DNA of 64,000 nucleotides from Centropus unirufus (taxonomy: Eukaryota > Chordata > Aves > Cuculiformes > Centropidae). A program made the translations under genes and the position numbers. Below, one piece after another: positions 23,026 to 35,400 of this stretch. The notes below the pieces were generated by a model. It saw only the letters and a list, made by a program, of their open reading frames with translations, had not been told where the DNA came from and did no database searches. Within the stretch, counting starts at the first letter, position 1, and the number at the start of each line of letters is the position of its first letter. The stretch is taken from the NCBI GenBank assembly GCA_013397695.1, contig VYZI01000021.1, forward strand, positions 692,566-756,565. Reading direction: 5' to 3'.

Positions 23026-26000
23026 AGGGAATTTTCTTTTGTTGATTTTTTTAAATATTTATTTCTAAGCACCCATGGACAGAGAGATTATTTTGCTCCA
23101 GACGGACATTTCTCTGAGACTGGCGGGTTGTACTTAGGCTGTTAGTGTTCCTGATGTAGGAATTGTACAGAAATAATTCCCAATAGCTCTCACCCTTGCT
23201 TTGGTAACATCGTTTCCATTCACCCATTGCACAGGAGCAACTGTAGGGGTGGAAAGCTGCTGCCTCTACAGGGAATCTCCTGTATAAGCTAAGACCAAAT
23301 GACAAAGGTAAGCAGTGGAGTGTCTCATTGGTGCTGTATTCTGCACCTGTTCCGTTGGATGAAACAGGAACTGTCAGGGCCTTCAACATGCATATGAAGT
23401 CAGGGGCTGGAGAAAAATCTACAGGCTGCGCTGGGATGAGTGCACGAGTGACAGCCAGGGCAATAAGTGCAAGGTGGATGCTGATGGAAGAGCACCAGGC
23501 TCATTAACCCAGGCAACACCTCAGGGATCCAACCTCTGCTGCTCAGTGAAAGTTGGTGCTGAAAAGCATTCTTTGGTTTGTCCACTCCCAACTGACAAAT
23601 GACGACTAATTCACCATGAAGAACTTTTGAAATAGAGCTCCAAGGTCCATGTCATGAGTCCAGAGAGTGACAAATAAGTGGCACTGAGGAAACCAGGAAT
23701 CACCGTAATATTATTATTATAGATATTCTTTGGAGCCACTTAATCATAAAGGGCTTTCAGTTACTAAGGTCCTTTTAAATTTGGAGATTGTGTGGTAATT
23801 ATCTTTAACCAGGTCATTCATCTTAGGGGAATATACTCTGAGAATTTACCCTCATCTTCCATACTTTTGGAAGGGAAGGGCTGATAAGCTTGACATCTTG
23901 GCTCACAGTATTAACAAGGCAGGCTAATACTGACCTTCTGCTAGGGCCTGTCATACCTAGCTGGCCATGAAAATGCAAAGACTTTTTTCCCAGACGCCTG
24001 ATTCTTCCTTTAGATTTAATAGTATAATTGCACTGACCTGACCATAGAATTTTCACTTTTACTTCACTCTAAGTACATAGATGTACCCCATGACTTGCCA
24101 CCCACTTCACAGATGTCGCCAAGATTTATAGATAGTTTCAAGAAGAAATTCACACCCTCCCTGATTCCACTATTCCCTGGGGCAAAGCCCCAATCCTAGG
24201 TCAAGGACTTGCCGCTGCAGTATAAACTGAGCTGTCATGTGCTGTCCAGCTTTCTGTGGACAATTTCTTAAAAATGAGCAATTAAATCAGCTAAAATCAT
24301 TCAGCACCTGCTGTTTCATCATATGAACCACTCACTGTGAGCATGCCTGTCCTCGACATTAGGCTTAAGCACAAGGTCAGGCAGTAATTGTCATTCCCTA
24401 TCACACAATCTGCATTTAAGACCTGTAATTAACTTTGCAAGAATTCTCATTGGTCTTAAATTTTCAAATATCTGTTTGCAAAGGCTCTCTTCTGGCTTTT
24501 AAAGAACTTTTTTTCTTTTTGAAAAGTTGGATATTTAGGAAACTCTACATGGACTCATATCTCACTTTCCCCTTCCTGCCTTTGTGGGAGACAAAGATGA
24601 AGTGGGCTGGACCCCTACCCAGGTTTCCCACATCATTGTTGTTGTCTTTAGGAGGGGGAGGGAAGGGAAGATTGTGTGGGTTTTGTGATTTTTTTCTTTT
24701 CTAGTTTTTTACCAAACATTTGTCTACTTTGTCAGATTTTTTTATTATTATTTCTGGGGAAAAAAGCCTGTTTAATCTTAGCAAATGTTGTTTTTTTTTT
24801 CCACTTCAATAGCCTCAAAATTTTCCCTAGAGAGCTATAAGCCCTTTAAGTATATTTAGGTTGCCAGATTTCTTATGTTCTCTCTCCAGGAAGCCAATTT
24901 TGCTTCTAAGCTCTTGAGAAAGGGCCAGTCTCGTCTTTACTTGCACTTTGAAGCCGTTCTACACTACCTTACCTCTTTTCTTTTTTCTCGGTCCTCCTTA
25001 AGTTTAACACTTGTCCCTGAGGCAGCATAAAGGCCAGAAACCCTTCCCAGGCTTGTATTAAGCTCCTTATCCACCCCAGGTCTTTCAACCTGTTTCCATC
25101 AGCAATTCATTCTGGTGTTTCATGACAATAGTCCCCACATGCATTGCTGTGCACCAGGCTGAAGAGACTAACCACAACTAAACGCTTCAATGGCTTTGTG
25201 CCCTGCTCTGATTCAGAAGCTCCGTGGGTGATTTTCTTTTTTCTTTTTTCAAAATCAGCTCTTTGGGAAACTCAGCATGGTCCATTATCTCATCTTGTCT
25301 GCGTCAATTTTTGTGAAAGACAAAGAATATGTTCCTAAGCCCCCTATATTCCTACTGAGCATCACCCCTGGAACAGTTGCCTGGTGTGGAAATCCCAGCA
25401 CAAAATAGGATCCTGGGATCTGGCCAGTTCCCTAAGACCAAAATCTCTTTTCCAGATATCTCATTTTGTTTCCGTACTGCACAAGCATGATCAGACTAAG
25501 ATACAGTGCCTAACAAGTCTCACCACACACATGGGGATGAACCTGGTTCAATTACAAAAGGAAAGTGATTCCAGCGTGCAAACTGAAGGCAAGACAGCTT
25601 GTAGTGTCTGTAACTGAACCAGCAAATGAGTTGTATAATATGTGACCTCTGGGACAAACACAAGTCCTTTCTTCAGATGTTGTCAGGTTTATAAACAATG
25701 CAAAAGAAAAAAGAAGAAAAAAAAACGCAGCTCAAGTGTTCTGTGATGACCTGAGGAGAAGAAAGATTTACACTGCTGACTGACTGGCTTCATGGTGAGA
25801 TTGGAGCAGTGTAAGTAATGTATCTTCAGACTCCGGGGAACAGAAATGGCTACTCAATAAAAAGTGCTGTTTATTTTATAATCAACAGTTCTCACACAAG
25901 AAACTCTTGGGTTCTCTTAAGCATGATGATAAATTAATCCTGGGATCAATTAGATTCCTTTCTACTGCCCCTCTGTTTAACATATAGGAAAACATGCACA

Positions 26001-29000
26001 CATCAATTGGCTTAAATAGCACCTTTCCATCCAGGAATTAAAAGCCTATTTCATGCATTATTCCACAAATATGTCAAGACTGTTATTACCTTTAGACACG
26101 CTTTCACTAAGGAATTGCCCATCTCGTGTCACTAAGGGGCAGAGGGGATTTAGAAAGCCAAAAGGGCATCTGGGAATGGCCTGTGGGTGTTCTGATTAGT
26201 TCTCTAATGAATGCATGTTCATCTCAGAAAGAAACAAGGCTGCAATAGGCCAGTAATGTTGTTTTTTCCACCTAGGATCCTGGAAAGGGGGGGTAACCCC
26301 TGGTCTCATAAGAAAATGAAATTTTAAGCTTGTAGAAGTGGGTAAGCTTTGTCTGCTTGCTTTAATCACTAGCTAAGACAATAAGTTGAAACGTTTAATT
26401 TTTTTCTCCTGAACTAAAATGTTCTGAAAATATTTCCTTTCAGTCTTATCAGAACACTGAGCTGTGATATTGTATAGCTTGCAAATCCATTCAAATAATA
26501 ATTCCAGTGCACTCAGGTACAGGAAAACATGACACTTTTTGCACTTAAAATCTCAAGCTACTGCTTGGTTAACCGGGAGCTCTGCAGCATGACCTTGAAC
26601 CTGAATGCTAAAAAAGCAGCTTAAGAAAGAAAAGGTTCCAGGTATAATTATGGCATGAGCCTGGCTACTGAGAAACACAGGGCAGAACACAAATAGGATT
26701 AGCTTCCATGAAATCTTAACGATGGCTGTGTAATTTATACGGGATTGTTTGGCTTGTTGGCATCATTCTTACTTTCTGGGTTCCACTCCTGTTATCTCAG
26801 AGCAGGAGAAGGCCATTGTTGTTCTCTTGCCATACCCAATAGGTTTTAGTCAGATTTAAGAGAAAGTGGCTATGGGAAATGAAGATTAACACTCCATGGA
26901 AAGGTGAGATTATCTTGTTGAAGGTCGTTATAGTTTCCATAAATCAAATATATGTCTATGTATACACACACTAATGTCCAGCAAATGTATAACACCAGGT
27001 ATATAAATAGAAAGCCTAGGGAGTATTTAATCACAAGGACTTATTCTGTGGGTCTGGGTAAGGCAATGCACTGTTGAAGTGGCAATGCAAATAGGACTGG
27101 GTAGAAATTGCTAATGGAAATGCGAGGAGGTGCGTGTGACAGACCCAGTGACTGGGTCCGTGTGTGAGTGTACCTTCAGGATCTCTCTAACGAAAGAACA
27201 GGAACGAATCAACCAGTAATTAAAAATTTAAAAGGTTCCTTCCATGGGTATTCATATTACAGGACTGAAGCCCTGAGTCCAAGTGCTCCCTTTATTGATG
27301 TGCTTGCTATTGCAATTTCTGTAGGCTAAGTTTTTTGAGGGCCCCTTCTTAGATCACTGCATTTGGGACAGGATTATTGTTCTGAGGTGTGCATGGCCAA
27401 ATTAATCACTCATGTATAGAAGGCGCGGTTTGCATACTACATCTTTCTCTTACTTCATCTACTGCCACAGGGCACAAATACAGCAAGGGTTCTCTGGTAC
27501 CGCACCTCACACACAAACAGATCACAAAATATAAAGGCAGGACTTCATACAAGTAATTTTTTCTAACTGCATTCTGCTTGGGTCCCCAACCTCCAGCAAT
27601 GCAACCACAACCCTTTCCCGAATTTCACTGTCAGCAGAAAGAGCCAAAAGGTAAAATAAGGAGCTCTGTCAGGAACTGAAAATACATGTCCTTTTGCGTA
27701 ACAGTAGTGAACTCTGTCTGATTTAAATGGGAAAACCAGTTTTCTGGTCAAATATGCTACTAGCCTTCAAAATACATAAAATAAAACAAGCTGTAGGTTT
27801 AGCACAGGGCTCAAGTCTTTGGGTCCTGTAAATACCACAAAGCACTTTTATTTTGATCTAGTGAGTATCACATCTGCAGATGGCTGGATACGTCTGTATA
27901 GCAGCCCTCAGACAGGTACTGTGTGTGCTGCATGTATTCACTCCCTCGTTATGTAGCAGCTCCAGCAAACACCTACTGATTATGCTTCTCTAATTTGTTT
28001 TTCAGGGATTAGGTCACCAGTCACCTTCTCTCTGTCTGTGATCAGAGACATCTGCCTGGCTTTACATTTGCCTTTGGAGAAACCATCCCTCCAGCCAAGG
28101 CAGGAAGTATCTGGGCTAAAGGGGAACAAGGCAAGCAAGCAGCAGGTTGTTAAGTAACCCAAGATGGGGAACTCGCCAAAGGACTCCCTCGCTACGAATT
28201 AGTGAGACCATGAGCTCCGTGCCCTGTGCAATGTTGTCGGAAACCAAAGATTGGCATTACAGGGAGGTGGCTTTCTTCTAGGCCTTAGACCAGTTCTGTC
28301 TTTGCAGTCTCTCTTCAAGTTGTTTCTCCTTAGCACAACGGGTAAACAAAGTGAGAAGTTCAGGACTGGTTGCATAGGGGGGAAAACTGAATCCTGAAAA
28401 GGGATGCTTCCAAACATGGCACGTCCTTTGGGATTTCTTCTGCCACTGCCTTCTTGGTATTGCTCACAATGGCTTGTGCCTAGACAGCGTAAGGCTGTTT
28501 CCTGAGCTCTGCAAATCACGTGTGAGTTAGGTCAGCAGATCTCCCAGTGCCATTAATACAGGGAGAGGTGTGAATCACTCAGTAGTCTCTTGGCTGGAGC
28601 AGTGCTGCAGCAGCAATCCAAATACCTGCCAGCGATGTCAAATGAAGCAGCACTCACTTTTTCAAGGAGACGTTATATGGCTTGTACTTTCAGTTCTAAT
28701 AGCCTATTAGTTATCAGTACAAAGAAAAGCATATTTCTCTCTTTGGAGTGGGCGTGGAGGAGTCCAGTGACCCACAGAGCATGGTGTAGATCTTTCTCTC
28801 ATCAGCAGAGATTGCCTCCTATTTTCCCACAGGACCTCTGCATCCTTCAGTATTGATACCCATCATCTTGGCATGCCACTGAGGCTGCAAGAAGTTTTGT
28901 ACCAGAAGTAAATATGAATGCTCATAGGTAATCATTTGAGTCATGGTACAATGATCTTACCACAGTAAAGAAAAGATACCTCTTGCATTCCTTCTTCTGC

Positions 29001-29340
29001 CATATTCTGCTGGCATCAGACCCAGAGGTAGGCAGAAACTTTTAAAATCAGGTGACAATCCTGGAAGGACAAAGGAGAGATGGGATCTGGACTGGATTAT
29101 CTCCTGACGTCACTTGCTCTGCCCAGGCACTGTGAGGACCTCATACTGTCAAGAGTGAAATTGTAAAAGAAGTAGAGGATGACATAAAAGAATGCAATAA
29201 TATGAACATGTAGAGGCATCACTTGTGACTGGGACTCCTTGGTTTTGGCATTATATCACTACCAACTGAGATATATTTCCTCCTCAGGAGTGAATATGAT
29301 CTAAACAAGACAGGAAAGGAGTAATAGGAAGTATTATTCT
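23026..29340. other. Gene-free, repeat-poor stretch
   Basis: No gene and no repeat family recognised. There is a short ATT microsatellite near 23.71 kb, a small hairpin (TGGGGC-AAA-GCCCCA) near 24.18 kb, and pyrimidine-rich runs near 24.7-25.0 kb. A 17-base palindrome lies at 27142-27158. Scattered open frames on both strands overlap one another and show nothing I recognise. Confidence 0.5.
27142..27158. repeat. 17-base perfect palindrome
   Basis: GACCCAGT and ACTGGGTC are separated by a single G, giving 8-bp perfect arms. The flanks on both sides carry GTGTG. It could be a dimeric protein-binding site or chance; nothing nearby indicates which. Confidence 0.6.
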
Positions 29341-29430
29341 TCCAGTGTTATAGACAGGCAGGTGAGGCAAGCAACTAACTCGCACCTCCTTAGTGAGTCT
29401 GCAATAGAAGATGGTTTTAAATCTGCCTCT
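29341..29430 (-). mobile_element. Possible MIR-type SINE remnant, minus strand
   Basis: On the plus strand the order TATAGACAGGCAGGTGAGGC, then AACTAACTCGCACC, then TTAGTGAGTCTGCAATAGAA, then a TGGTTTTAAATCTGCC segment parallels the reverse complement of a MIR from its 3' core to the B-box region. Many substitutions are present and one CA-rich segment is poorly matched. It is weaker than the copy at 9.13-9.21 kb. Confidence 0.35.
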
Positions 29431-32400
29431 TCTGGGACCATTGCAACTTTTAAGTCACAAAATCAACTTCTTTCCCTGTAGACAAGCTTTATTCCATGTA
29501 ACAGTGCTCACCAGTGTTCAGCTGTTCTGCAAAACAGGCATGGCCAACTCACAGGACCAACCTTTCTCACAAGGGTCTCTGTGCTGTTCACTTAGAAATA
29601 TCTTCAGCAAGTTAGGGTAGGGGAGAGCCCTTGAAAAAATGGCAATTAATGCCTCAGGCTTCATCTTCCACTTCACCAAAATAGTGACTTTCCACATGAA
29701 CCGCACATCAGCCTCACTTCATGGAATGATAACTTTTAGTGAGTCACACATGGAAGTAGCTCCATGCTAGTATTTCCTAGCCTCTGTTTGCTAGGGAAGG
29801 CTTAGTCAGATATGCCCCTATTCCCTCCCTACGTGCCAAGGAGCAGATTTTCCGTCGTTCATTGTTTCTGTCTTTCTTGTCACACTTTATTTCCATCTTC
29901 TTATTTCCCTTAGATAAGGAAAGCCAAATAAGGACAGGGCATGTTTTACCTTCTGGTTCCAGTGAGACTGAGATTTTATTTAGGGCATGGTGACTTATAA
30001 GTCTGAGCCGCTTCCTACAGTCCAGGCAAAATTAGAACAGGATCTCACACCATTTTACCTACTGATGACTTTTTGAAACTGGGAACATAAGTGGTCTTTT
30101 GGGCAGATACAAATTCAGACAGCTGGCCTTTACTCCCATCTTTCCTACATCTCTCATTGCAAACAATGTTTGGAGGACATGGAAAGAGGTATGAAGCAAA
30201 ATATTAGACATATCCCATATGTAAGCTTTACTTTTTTTTTTGGTACGCTTGCCAGTCAGAGCTTTGAGCAAGCTAACACAGTGAAAACAGTGTCTAGTGA
30301 GAAATGTTACTGTCAGTGAATCTCAGACAGTACCTGAAAATATCTACCTGTCTGGACATTTCTCTGAATCCTATCAAAGCAATCTGAAGTTCTAGCATCT
30401 CAGAAAGAGTGCTGGAAAGCATGCTGGAAAGCTTTCAGAGATAGACTCCCTCATGAGCAGAGGTGCATGAATAAGTGATTTTTTTTTTCTTTGTTTGCTT
30501 ACAGTTCTGGAAGATCAGCAGAGATTGATTTCAGGGTAATCCAAAGTACATATTTTAAAAAATATTCTCAACAAACAAACTGTAAACTTGCAAATTGCAG
30601 TGATTCAATAGAAAGATTTTTGGTGAACTGAAAACAAAGTTTCTTTCTGCTTTTGATTTTTTTTATACATGTCAATAAAATTGTGGCTTCTTCTCCCCTC
30701 CAGAATATTAACTTTCTTGAGTTAAATCAACTCATTGAATAGACCAATATTAATGAAACATCTGGACTACATTGGCCAAACTATATTCACTGTTTAAGGA
30801 ATAAAACAAGACTATTTTTTTCCCCAAGAAATTCAACCACATCAGAAAAAAACCTTTCTGATGCCATTTCAGTTTACTGTTTCATTTAGATTGCCATTAA
30901 AATAACTACAGTGAATGATTTGCCAGAATTGGTTCCAGTTTAACTTGGGGCACACATAAGTTCCTTGAATTTGTCTTTATTTTACATGAACACTGGTGTC
31001 AGCTTTTACAAAACAAGCAGCATACTGTGTTAATAGAACCTGGCCACCTACGATCTCTTAATTCTATGCCTGGCTGCTAAATTTTGGTAAATCTTATCAG
31101 GGATGGCGAAAAATAAATTTTTTATGATATCAACAGTTCTGCCTGAATACTCAACATGGATAAACCAAGGCTTTTTATGATCACTGTGAAGACGTTGCTG
31201 TCTTGAAGGCATGGAAGGCTTGCACAAGCATCTAGAAAATCAGTCCTTTATTCAGATCCTTGTCTAATATTCTCAGCACTTTTGAGTTTGCAGATCTGGG
31301 CTGAAAATCACTTGCTAACATGCTCTTTGCTATAATTAGAGCGAGATATTGACTATAAAGGTCTAAGTGGTAAACAGCATGGAAACACCTTTGCCTTGGC
31401 ATTTCTGCACTCCGCATGCAGAATGGGAGTGGGTGGAGCAGCAGCTATTAACACATATATTTTAAGTCATCCATACTCCCTTCCTCCCCGTTTTTTGAAT
31501 CAGAGAAGATTCTTGCTTCTGAATTTACAGGATTAGGGGAAAAAAATCAAGGACATTCATAGTTTAGCCTTTCCTAGCCACTAAATCTTGGTGTACCACT
31601 GGAGCAAGAATTGCTGCAGGATCAGCACAGGACAGAAAATGTCTTGATTGGCAAAACTTAAAGAAATATGCCTATTGAAAGGTAAGTCTCATCATCATCA
31701 CAAAGACTTCAGAGCTCAAAATAATATCAGAATAATAGCATTGATAGAGTTTGTCCTGCTTTGCCTACTGATGCAATTGTGATTGCATCTTGGCCCTGAA
31801 ATACGGATTTCCTAACACAAACACTGGACAGTGTTTGGATTTGGGGCAGCAGAGGAAGACTGGAACCACGTGTTAGGCACCCCACAGTGCGAAACAGCTA
31901 AAAGGTGCCTGCATGGCAGGAGATGAGACCCTTATGGACAACTTCAGATCTGTTCAGGAGAACATCTGCTAAGGAGAGAAAAGGATGGGGAATTGTGGCC
32001 AAATTAAAGACATGCCTCTTCTCCCCTAGGTTTAAAATCTGGACATGTGTTGGGTTCCTACAGATGTTAGTACTGTGCATGCTACCACCCAGCCTTTCTG
32101 GCAGATCACTGTGTTGTAATTAGTGCCACAAGCCCCAGCCTACCACCTCATTTACCTTGTGCAGCACGAGTGAAAAACCCCATTGACACTGAGCAAAATC
32201 CTGGCCTGAATTGAAATCAGCTGCTGAACTTAGTGCGCACAGGAAGATCCCACCCTGTCATCTTGAACGGTCAACAATGTAAGGGCTAATCTGAGAATTA
32301 TATTTGCTTTGCTCTAAAGATATTACAGTTTACTGAAAAAGAATTAGGAGCTTGAGGTCAGAAATACTGTCGTTTGTTTCTTTACAGACTGAAGGAAAAA

Positions 32401-35400
32401 AAGACTGGCAAAGGACAGCAGAAAAGCTCTCTACTGAAGTATATTTTATTTTATTTTTGTTTTTGCTAGGTACCTGTTAATTAGGATAAAAGCGGGAAAC
32501 ACTATCTAACAAGGTTCCTGGGAGCAAATTGGAAAAAGCTTTAATGAATTCAGCATTACAAGATGGTTCCTAAGCAACAGTTCATTGCAGTTGAATATTA
32601 ACCCTAGTCACAAGGAGAGAAAAAAATGGTCTCAAGAATAACCTAAATGTCAGTGAATTAAGACAATGTCTCTTCTGTGGAGAACTGCTATTGGTCATCC
32701 TGAAGCAGGAATGGTTTAGGTGATGTTTGAAGAAACTGGTGGCTGACAGCTTAATTTCCAAATATTTTGGGGGTTTTTTGCTGCTTTACTATTAATCTTA
32801 GTAATGACTTTTTATAATAAAGTACCTTAGAATTTGAGGTAAATCACAATGAATCCTGTAACATTAAATTTTATAGAAATATAAAAATAATGTATGGGAT
32901 GTACCATGCATGATTGCGGACTAGGTACAGAGCATCTTCCAATAGAAAAGAGATATACATTGCAAAAATAGTATAGGAGTCAGGGATTTTAAGACATGAG
33001 TAAGAGAGTAAGGATTATGTAGCTATTTGGATAGCTAGTATGTAGTTGGACAGATCCAAAACGTTGTCCAGTACTTGGAAATAGATATCACATATGTCAA
33101 ATAGTAAACAAGCAGCTAAGGAGAAGAAATTTGTTAAACAATGGAAAATTCAGTCATTTTCAATAATGTTATATTTTCAGAGAAAATATCACAGGTCCAT
33201 CATTCTCCTCTGTGCCTAAGAAGTTCTTAAAGACATTTGAAGGGCACAGCTTTCCATCCCTAAAATTATAACTCTCATTCTTTGAGTATGCAATGATGTT
33301 TTTGAAGATGTATGAGTAAATCAATTAATTTGTTTATGAAGTAAAATTAATCATACATACAGTCCCTTCAAAGAATAGTAGCATCTGAAGCAATTTCTTC
33401 TTTGTCCCAAATGATTTGAAAGGACTGCAAATACAAGCTCACATAAATCAAGAACTTGCAGCGTGGTTATATTTAAATAAATTAAGTTGATCACTTTATC
33501 AAGTTTGTACAATTGTACCAAGGTTACCAACTCTTTTCTGGTCCACAACCAAGGGAAATCCAGTTTCAAGCAGAAAGTGAAACAAAATTGTGAATGTTGG
33601 GGCAGGTTCAGTGGTGTGTTTTGGCAGCTCCACCAGGGCAAACCAGGCAGTAAGCACCAGACGTTAGTGTTTGCTGGCTTGTGTCTCAGAGCAGCAGCTC
33701 ACAACCTGCCAAGTCTGTGGACCAGTTGTGCCCATGAAAGCACCAAATCAAGGAAATTTTTACAGTGCGATATATTAAGATGTCTTTAGTTTCAGCAATA
33801 CATTTGTAGACGTACAAATTCGGAAATTCAATGAAACTCTGCCCTTAAAATGCATTTAAAAAAAATACAGTTTAAGACAGATTATATGACTGCTAATCTG
33901 CAGCACTCTTTTCTAATAACAGTCTCCTTGGGTTTCTTTACCAGTCTTGGATGACATTTCTGATACTTAAGGGAAAACAGAAAAGAAATTGAAATCTTTC
34001 CTAGACAAAAATAAAGTTAAAATGAGTTTAAATTGCATCATGTGTACAACATGCAGGTGAAAACTTTTTGAAAGAGACTGCAATTATCCCCCAAACCAAA
34101 TCTTGCAAAATATGGTTCAGAATTATTCTACTGGAAAAAAAGAAATCATTTTACATTTGAGTAGAAAAAGTAAAGGTGATAAGTGAGCTCAACTCTGTTT
34201 ACAGTGCTGATACTGGGATGAAAATGTGTGAAACATAATTGAATGGATCTTTAGAGACTGTCATTTAGAAGATAATGGTGTTGAATATCTGTAAGTGCAA
34301 CTACCTTATTTCATGGGGCGACAGTGGTCAGGCTTGGATGGCTCAAAACTTCTTTGGCATCAGAGCACTAGAGCAAAAGAGCTTTGCCCATGATGGTGAA
34401 AAAGAACATAGCTAAAGGAGAATAAGCTCTGGGCTGCTGTATTTCTCCTTTTTGGCTTGGCTCATTGAGTCCTTTTCCCCTCATATCTTTTTTCTATGTA
34501 TGGTTAAATGGTGGGCAAGCACTGCCCACCTAAACATAACCTGCCTTTATTCAGTGCGAAACAATCTTGCATGCAGGGCTGGAGCAGGCATTCAGATCTA
34601 ACAGGCTGCATAGCATCAGGCATGCTTCCCTGACTGACATTTACCTCCCTGTTTTGCAGAAGGCAGTGAGAGAGACGGTAGCTTGGGAGAGGTAAAAACC
34701 TCCAAAGGGCAGGGAAAGAAATGCTGTGCATGATAGTGTGCAGCGGGTTATGCTTCACTAGGAACTGCTAATTGTCCTCCACGTGGAATTAACTCTCCAG
34801 TCACCCCAACAACTTCTGCTGCATCTAAATCTTCCCTTTAATGGGCTCTCGGGGAGCAAGCAGTGCGCAACTTGAACTGTGCTCACCACTACATCCATCT
34901 TCCCCTCATCACCCTCACGCTCCGCAGCAATCAAGAGTAACAAGTAATCGAGTGGAGCCGCTCACCCTGGCTGTAGTTCCTGACCCTGAGCTGCTGCTCC
35001 AATGCTCAGTGAAGGGATTTCCTCAAAAAAGGGAGGGTGTTTTGGCAAGAGTATCTCCCACAATGGAGAAGAACCTGGGAATGGGTAAGAGGGAAGAGGG
35101 AATCCTAGGCTGGTAATCAAAAAAGAAAAATGCCTCTGGGAGAGCAACAGAGAAAGCAGAAGGATCTACAAGTTTTCAAGAAGGAGGTAGCTCTTGAGTT
35201 AAAAAAGCTTATTGGATGCATTACAGAGATGCTTTGGCTTGTAGCATTCAAGGATCCATCCTGCCTCTGTGCTTTCACTGTATCCAGTGGAATGAGATTC
35301 TGGAAAATAAATAGTACTAAGAATAGCTGCTTTGGGGAGGAAACAAGAGAAAGAGTTCATTGGGAAGAAACAGCCATTCCTATGAGTGGCAGACTGGTAG

